Source: Nostoc commune NIES-4072
GTDB lineage: Bacteria; Cyanobacteriota; Cyanobacteriia; Cyanobacteriales; Nostocaceae
DNA length: 64,000 nucleotides
Direction: 5' to 3'
Assembly: GCF_003113895.1 (NCBI RefSeq)
Contig: NZ_BDUD01000001.1
Location: 3,748,037-3,812,036 of the forward strand
Under the pieces are notes generated by a model, which saw nothing but the letters and a program-made list of their open reading frames with translations, did not search any database and was not told where the DNA came from. A program made the position numbers and the translations under genes. This document shows positions 59,875 to 64,000 of the stretch, piece after piece. Position 1 is the first letter of the stretch. Every line of letters starts with the position of its first letter.

Positions 59875-60085
59875 ACGTCAAAGCGGAAGCTGCTACAGAC
59901 TGCGCGGAACACGGAAACGTCAAAGCGGAAGCTGCTACAGACTGCGCGGAACACGGAAACGTCAAAGCGGAAGCTGCTACAGACTGCGCGGAACACGGAA
60001 ACGTCAAAGCGGAAGCTGCTACAGACTGCGCGAAACACGGAAACGTCAAAGCGGAAGCTGCTACAGGGAAAGCGGAAGCTGCTAC
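59875..60085. repeat. 42-bp tandem repeat array
   Basis: Four complete 42-bp units start at 59875, 59917, 59959 and 60001, then a partial unit at 60043 and a shortened GGAAAGCGGAAGCTGCTAC. Units begin ACGTCAAAGCGGAAGCTGCT and differ by at most one base. There are no spacers, so it is not a CRISPR array. Both strands are open, as expected for a period divisible by three, with no sign of translation. Confidence 0.85.
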
Positions 60086-60132
60086 TCTTAAGGTAATACC
60101 GTTTCACTTCAAGATTGATAAGGTTTGACACT

Positions 60133-60164
60133 CCCCCGCTACACCGCTTTGCGGTTAGCGGGGG
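60133..60164. repeat. Strong hairpin, IS605-end-like
   Basis: CCCCCGCTA (60133-60141) pairs with TAGCGGGGG (60156-60164), extended inside by ACCGC/GCGGT around a TTT loop. It is followed by ATTCTTG, a combination common at right ends of cyanobacterial IS605-type elements. No tnpB is attached, so it may be the relic of a lost element. Confidence 0.5.
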
Positions 60165-60182
60165 ATTCTTGCTTCTCAGAAA

Positions 60183-60326
60183 CTTTATGAAGGCAAAATT
60201 TTTACTTCAGCAAGGACGTTAGCAGTTAGATTTAGCAAGCAAAAGCTGTCTTTTATTCCTGTTTATCCTGAGTTAGTTAAATTTAATCCAATACTGACAT
60301 TTGTGAAGCGTCGTTTGCGATTTTAG
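60183..60326 (+). pseudogene. C-terminal remnant of an unidentified gene
   Basis: The frame reads LYEGKIFTSARTLAVRFSKQ, then KLSFIPVYPELVKFNPILTF and VKRRLRF before a stop at 60324-60326. There is no start codon or ribosome-binding site, and an in-frame stop (60156-60158) cuts it off upstream, inside the hairpin. The peptide looks like genuine coding sequence rather than noise, so it may be the tail of a gene destroyed by the element that left the hairpin. The family is not recognised. Confidence 0.35.
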
Positions 60327-60455
60327 ATTTTGACTTCGAGAATGTTTTAAAAGTATGCGTGAGGTAGATTTCATCATTCTTAAGGCAACGAAGTGGAGGG
60401 AATAATCTCGATTTTCCGTTAACTTTTCAGATGCACTGGTTAAACCGTGTAACCT

Positions 60456-62219
60456 TCAACTCCGTTGCCAAATTTTAATTGTCTTATCCAAGCTCCCGCT
60501 AACCAACATCTCACCGGAAGCTGTGAAAGCTAATGCTGTGACTATATGAGTATGACCTGTAAACGTACCCAGCAATTCCCCAGTTTGTAGATGCCACAAC
60601 TTAATGGTTTTATCAGCACTACCGCTAGCAATTATTTGTCCATCGGGACTTAATGCGATCGCATATATTCTATCTCTATGTCCTTTCAGAGTATGAAGTA
60701 ATCCCCCTGTCTCCAATTGCCAAATTTTAATCGTTTGATCCCAGCTACCACTCACGAGCATTTTACCATCTGCACTAATGGCCAAAGAACGAACGATGTG
60801 AGAATGACCCATGAGAGTATGCAGTGGTTGTGCATCCTTTAAACTTTTTATCCCCGTCTGGGGTAAGGTGCGCCAGACTTTGATTTTGCGATAGCTACCT
60901 GTAACTAAAGTTTCGCCGTCTCGACTCAAAACCAGGGAATGAGCAGCTGTATCATCTAAAGAGAGTGCGATCGCAACCTGACGTTGCATCAAATCCCAAA
61001 ACAGAATTTTTCTATCATCTCCGCCTGTTGCTAACATTCTGCCATCTGGGGTGAAAGCAGCACACCGCACTACCCCATTATGTTTGTGCAAAATATCTAT
61101 TAAATCTAAAGCGCCTACATGCCAAAGCTTAATTGTGGAATCTGCACCGCAACTGACTAAAGTTTGTCCATCTGAACTAAAAGCTACGGAATTCACTTCA
61201 TCCACCAGCCCAGATATCACCCAAGGATACTCTGATAATGTATCTATTAATTCACCCTTGCTTAAATCCCAGAGTTTTGTCTCTCCCCGACTACCACTTG
61301 CCAATATGGGTAAAGTGCCATTATTATACCCAGAACTGAAAGCTAGGCAATTAATACCTCTGGTGTGTCCTTGCAAAGTTTGCCAGCATTCCCAGTCACC
61401 GACTATACCCTTAAGGCAATGCTCTGATGGTAGAGTCTGTATTGTATCTGCGATCGCTAAATCATGAATTAATGGCGACGTGTCTTTTTTACCAATAAGT
61501 GATTCTAAATACCAATTTAACCCCCCTGCATACAACAAGTGACTCGGATTAATGTAGAGTTTTGGTTCAGTAAGTTCAATTTGATTTGCAGGTAAAAAGC
61601 CTGTAATTATGCACTGTTTCTCGTCGTATCCTAGCTTACCTGTAGATGGATAAAACAAACACAGAAAAATTAATACTTGGTGCTTTCTTAAATCTTCTTG
61701 AGTAACCGACCACCTAATTTTGTTTTTCTTAATACCATTAAAACTTTCTCCATCAGCAACATAAACTTGAACACTTAGCTGAGGATTATCTTTTAGTACA
61801 TAAGAAAACTTGCTTTCGCCACACAAACTTCCCTCATCATCTAAAACCATGTTTTCCACAGTATCTTGTGATACCTTTTTTACCAACTTCCCCAAACGTT
61901 CAGTTATCACCCGGTCAACAATATGCTCCCGCAAAAGATAATCTTGGGCTTGTTGTTGGAAATATTTGGGAAAAGGTATCGTCCAGTCAGGAGGTTCAGG
62001 ATATTCTGGTGGCGTTGGCGGCGGATTTTTGGCAAGAACTTCTGCTTGTTGGCGAGAAAGTTCTTGGAGTCTAGCCAAAGGCTCGCCCCAAAAAGCCATA
62101 ATTTCAGTGTGACAACCCTTGACTTGACTTTCTAGCAAAGATAAGTCATAAGTTTTAGGTTTTTTCACACGTTGAAGGAAGTCAGCTTGTTGAGATTTGA
62201 GTAAGCTAATCCAATCCAT
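60456..62219 (-). CDS. WD40-repeat protein
   Basis: A protein of about 587 residues. The N-terminal 280 residues are a helical or mixed region of unknown type, with a proline-rich linker (KNPPPTPPEYPEPPDW) near residue 65. The C-terminal half has seven WD40 repeats that should close into one beta-propeller, ending in motifs such as TIKIWQLETG, TIKLWHLQTG and TIKIWQRS. Each has the GHS/GHT...DG...SGS.D pattern, most clearly in the last three. Such proteins act as scaffolds. No kinase or peptidase domain is seen in the N-terminal part. The ATG at 62219 has AGGA at a good distance; the one at 62225 is too close to it. Confidence 0.88.
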   Translation of the reverse strand: MDWISLLKSQQADFLQRVKKPKTYDLSLLESQVKGCHTEIMAFWGEPLARLQELSRQQAEVLAKNPPPTPPEYPEPPDWTIPFPKYFQQQAQDYLLREHIVDRVITERLGKLVKKVSQDTVENMVLDDEGSLCGESKFSYVLKDNPQLSVQVYVADGESFNGIKKNKIRWSVTQEDLRKHQVLIFLCLFYPSTGKLGYDEKQCIITGFLPANQIELTEPKLYINPSHLLYAGGLNWYLESLIGKKDTSPLIHDLAIADTIQTLPSEHCLKGIVGDWECWQTLQGHTRGINCLAFSSGYNNGTLPILASGSRGETKLWDLSKGELIDTLSEYPWVISGLVDEVNSVAFSSDGQTLVSCGADSTIKLWHVGALDLIDILHKHNGVVRCAAFTPDGRMLATGGDDRKILFWDLMQRQVAIALSLDDTAAHSLVLSRDGETLVTGSYRKIKVWRTLPQTGIKSLKDAQPLHTLMGHSHIVRSLAISADGKMLVSGSWDQTIKIWQLETGGLLHTLKGHRDRIYAIALSPDGQIIASGSADKTIKLWHLQTGELLGTFTGHTHIVTALAFTASGEMLVSGSLDKTIKIWQRS

Positions 62220-62225
62220 CTGCAT

Positions 62226-62787
62226 TCCTGCGGCAAACTATTGCATACCTACGGTAAGCTATACCAATGCAATTACTCAAGTTTATAACCTTAGTTAATT
62301 AAAAATATAGGAATCCGGTTTGATTTGGAGAAAATATACGTAGGATGTGTTAGCACGGAGAGTACGGCATCAAACTCGTGTTCATAGTGCGTTACGAACT
62401 CCGTTCTAACACACTCTACAATACTTAATTTCGTTCAAAAATCAAATAGTAATCCTATACAGTAATTCTTAGTAGTCTAATAAAACACAGCAATTAGCAG
62501 ATGTTTCTGAGAAAGATAGAGATTATTGCACTTAGACATTTCATGAACTGATGCAGTTGAAGTATATAGAATTAAATGATGTCAGTCAATTCTAACGGAG
62601 ATGGAGAAAGAGATACTGTTTCCCTAGAGACAGTTATAGCCGCAAAGGAAAGTTTAATGTGAGAGGGGCTTCAAAGATTGCCGTAACCTGAAGTCAACAA
62701 ATCCATACACAAAAATAACCTATTACAGCACGGCGGAAGTCAAAAGTCACACATAATTGTATTCCGAGCTTCTTGTACCATTTCAAA
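62226..62787. other. Intergenic region with a small inverted repeat
   Basis: This 562-bp stretch holds the repeat at 62341-62418. The remaining sequence is AT-rich without a supported gene. Confidence 0.4.
62341..62418. repeat. Inverted repeat of about 78 bp
   Basis: TAGGATGTGTTAG (62341-62353) has an inverted near-copy CTAACACACTCTA (62406-62418), matching at 11 of 13 positions, with GGAG/CTCC inside. The motif (TAGGATG(T/C)GTTAG...GTGCGTTACG) is a widespread intergenic repeat type in cyanobacteria. No target duplication was found. Confidence 0.5.
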
Positions 62788-63501
62788 TCAATAAATACCT
62801 ACTAAATTCTTGAATACTAAAGCCAACAACCCACAAATGAGTATCATACTGAGTATATAAAAGGTCTTGGTGGTACGTTGAACCATAACCCAGATTTGCT
62901 GGTAGGAAAGTTGATAATTCTGGATGAGAAAGAATGCTGGAGGATTAAACCAATTCGCAATTCGCAATGGGCTAACGCCCCGCTCCGCTAACGCAATTCG
63001 CAATTACGTTTTGTGACGGGGATTTAGACCCCGACACAAAACGTGCTGCCTATCTTGCTGGGGACTTAAACCCCCAAAGTTCGTTAATAAAAATTCCGTA
63101 CTTGGAACGCTAATTTCTGATAGCTTATCCGTAAGTCCGAGAAAGTCTATGAATTTTTGACCTCGACCATCAATTTGATAATTGAATGACTTGTCAGGTT
63201 CATAGTAATCAGCAGTAACACGTTGTTCCAAAACCGTAATATTTATCCAACCACGTTTAGCCAACATTAATGCGGTGGCAAGTCCACTAGGCCCCCCAAT
63301 ACGGTTCGGATAAGCATTTTTCACTTTCCTTGTGGTCTGGGGAAAGGGTAAGGGGTAAAGGGTAAAGGATGTATTGAAAACCTTTCCCCTTTTCCCTTTG
63401 CCCTTTAACCGAACCGTATTGCTAGGCCCCCCACCAACAATTAATACATTTTGGCGAAAATTATTACTTTCTTTTTGTGTAAACAATTCTTCAGTTACCA
63501 T
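62788..63501 (-). pseudogene. Broken FAD-dependent monooxygenase
   Basis: From 63501 the frame starts MVTEELFTQKESNNFRQNVL and IVGGGPS, is interrupted by a 125-bp element, then resumes GGPSGLATALMLAKRGWINI and TVLEQRVTADYYEPDKSFNY. This is an FAD-binding Rossmann motif followed by sequence of the kynurenine 3-monooxygenase-like kind. It collapses after about 120 native residues (near VPSTEFLLTNFGG) into repeat sequence with a hairpin (ACGTTTTGTG/CACAAAACGT, 63007-63044). Near 62950 a second frame carries FNPPAFFLIQNYQLSYQQIW and a membrane helix, which could be the C-terminus of the same protein. The middle two thirds are missing, so it is non-functional. Confidence 0.7.
63297..63421. mobile_element. 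125-bp MITE inserted in frame, 10-bp target duplication
   Basis: Ends CAATACGGTTCGGATAA (from 63297) and TTAACCGAACCGTATTG (to 63421) are inverted repeats. CTAGGCCCCC flanks both sides (63287-63296 and 63422-63431). Removing the element and one duplication restores VGGGPSGLATAL, the dinucleotide-binding motif of the monooxygenase. 125 + 10 bp make 45 codons, and the element has no stop in that frame. It has the same end family as the element at 18088. Confidence 0.85.
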
Positions 63502-63574
63502 GAGCCACGAAAATGGGGTAGTATATCTTACTAATAAGCTACTTAAAAACCAGGAAAAGTCATTACGAATTATT

Positions 63575-63970
63575 TTAACCTTTGCGTTTTGGTTGTCTGG
63601 TTGTAGTACTTAGATCAGAGGAGTCGCCAAAAGTATCCTTTGCCTCAATCTGTTTAATTTTCATTTGCAAATTCAAGTCATCACTGCTAACAATTGTTTC
63701 TAAATTTGCTAATCTTTGCTCTAACAGTTCTATTTGTTGCTGTTGCAAATAGTTAGTTTTTGATTTTTGCTCATCAGAACGCCAAACAGCAACCGTACCA
63801 ACAGCTGCGCCACCAATTGCAACTAAAGGAAGAATAGCACCGCTTCTAGTAACGACTGATAGTGGGACGCAAACTCCGAGAATGGCGACTGTAATTACCC
63901 AAATTCTTGTGGTGGCAGATAATCTAACATCTTGGTATTGTTCTAGATTGGTTTGATATTTTTTAGCCAT
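63575..63970 (-). CDS. Hypothetical small membrane protein with a coiled coil
   Basis: This 131-residue product has two hydrophobic helices (IWVITVAILGVCVPLSVV and AILPLVAIGGAAVGTVAVW, residues about 23-62). A charged coiled-coil segment follows (YLQQQQIELLEQRLANLETI) with a hydrophilic tail. AAGGATAAATTT precedes the ATG at 63970, supporting the start. The family was not recognised; such two-helix plus coiled-coil proteins are common in cyanobacteria without a known role. It is the rightmost gene seen in the window. Confidence 0.6.
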   Translation of the reverse strand: MAKKYQTNLEQYQDVRLSATTRIWVITVAILGVCVPLSVVTRSGAILPLVAIGGAAVGTVAVWRSDEQKSKTNYLQQQQIELLEQRLANLETIVSSDDLNLQMKIKQIEAKDTFGDSSDLSTTTRQPKRKG

Positions 63971-64000
63971 AAATTTATCCTTGAAGTTTATCCTTGAAAA

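Noticed and set aside
59794..60131. Coding frames on both strands over the 42-bp repeat
   Set aside because: They arise from the repeat period. The peptides are pure 14-residue repeats with no ribosome-binding site or family resemblance.

Overview
The window is a piece of a cyanobacterial chromosome or large plasmid, most likely from a filamentous, heterocyst-forming type (Nostocales). The octamer GCGATCGC (HIP1) recurs throughout. The protein repertoire is typical of that group: filamentous-haemagglutinin (FHA) exoproteins, CHAT and CHASE2 proteins, DUF928, DUF1822, DUF1400, Uma2-type proteins, IS605-type TnpB and heptamer repeats. No rRNA or tRNA gene was recognised.

Layout. 1-2.4 kb: a transposase fragment, a four-helix-bundle gene and an IS605-type TnpB element with a divergent ribbon-helix-helix gene. 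2.4-11.6 kb: a HupE/UreJ-like membrane protein, an SGNH hydrolase, a secreted two-nuclease fusion, two decayed gene remnants, a free-standing ethylene-receptor-like sensor domain, an ABC exporter half, a shortened YdcF-like protein and galE. 11.6-22.2 kb: a periplasmic protein paired with a SafE/ferric-reductase-like membrane fusion, an AT-rich P-loop ATPase, an M28 peptidase, a DUF1400 hydrolase, a DUF6875-like protein and an IS630-like helix-turn-helix gene.

22.8-27.5 kb is a compact export locus: two near-identical small proteins with a double-glycine leader fused to an SH3-like domain, then a peptidase-containing (C39) ABC exporter and an HlyD adaptor. 27.6-45 kb holds three giant FHA-type exoproteins and a secreted TPR-CHAT protein. 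The second and third FHA genes are a tandem duplication that includes their leader regions. They are separated and flanked by arrays of 21-bp units, each carrying a CAAT-N3-ATTG dyad. No TpsB pore gene lies in the window.

45.8-56 kb holds two divergent paralogous clusters: sigma-like factor, DUF1822, CHAT-CHASE2 and DUF928 on the minus strand, and DUF1822, CHAT-CHASE2 and DUF928 on the plus strand. A 51-bp tandem duplication containing palindromes lies just upstream of the sigma-like gene. With the neighbouring FHA and TPR-CHAT genes this looks like a surface-sensing or protease signalling module of unknown function, and it is the best candidate here for an undescribed system. The rest (56-64 kb) carries an AI-2E-family transporter, two Uma2-type nucleases, a 42-bp tandem repeat, a WD40 protein and a broken FAD monooxygenase.

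The window is unusually rich in small non-autonomous inverted-repeat elements (MITE-like). Several have clear target duplications, and two inserted in frame inside coding sequences. Similarity calls come from recognising sequence families by eye; no database search was run.
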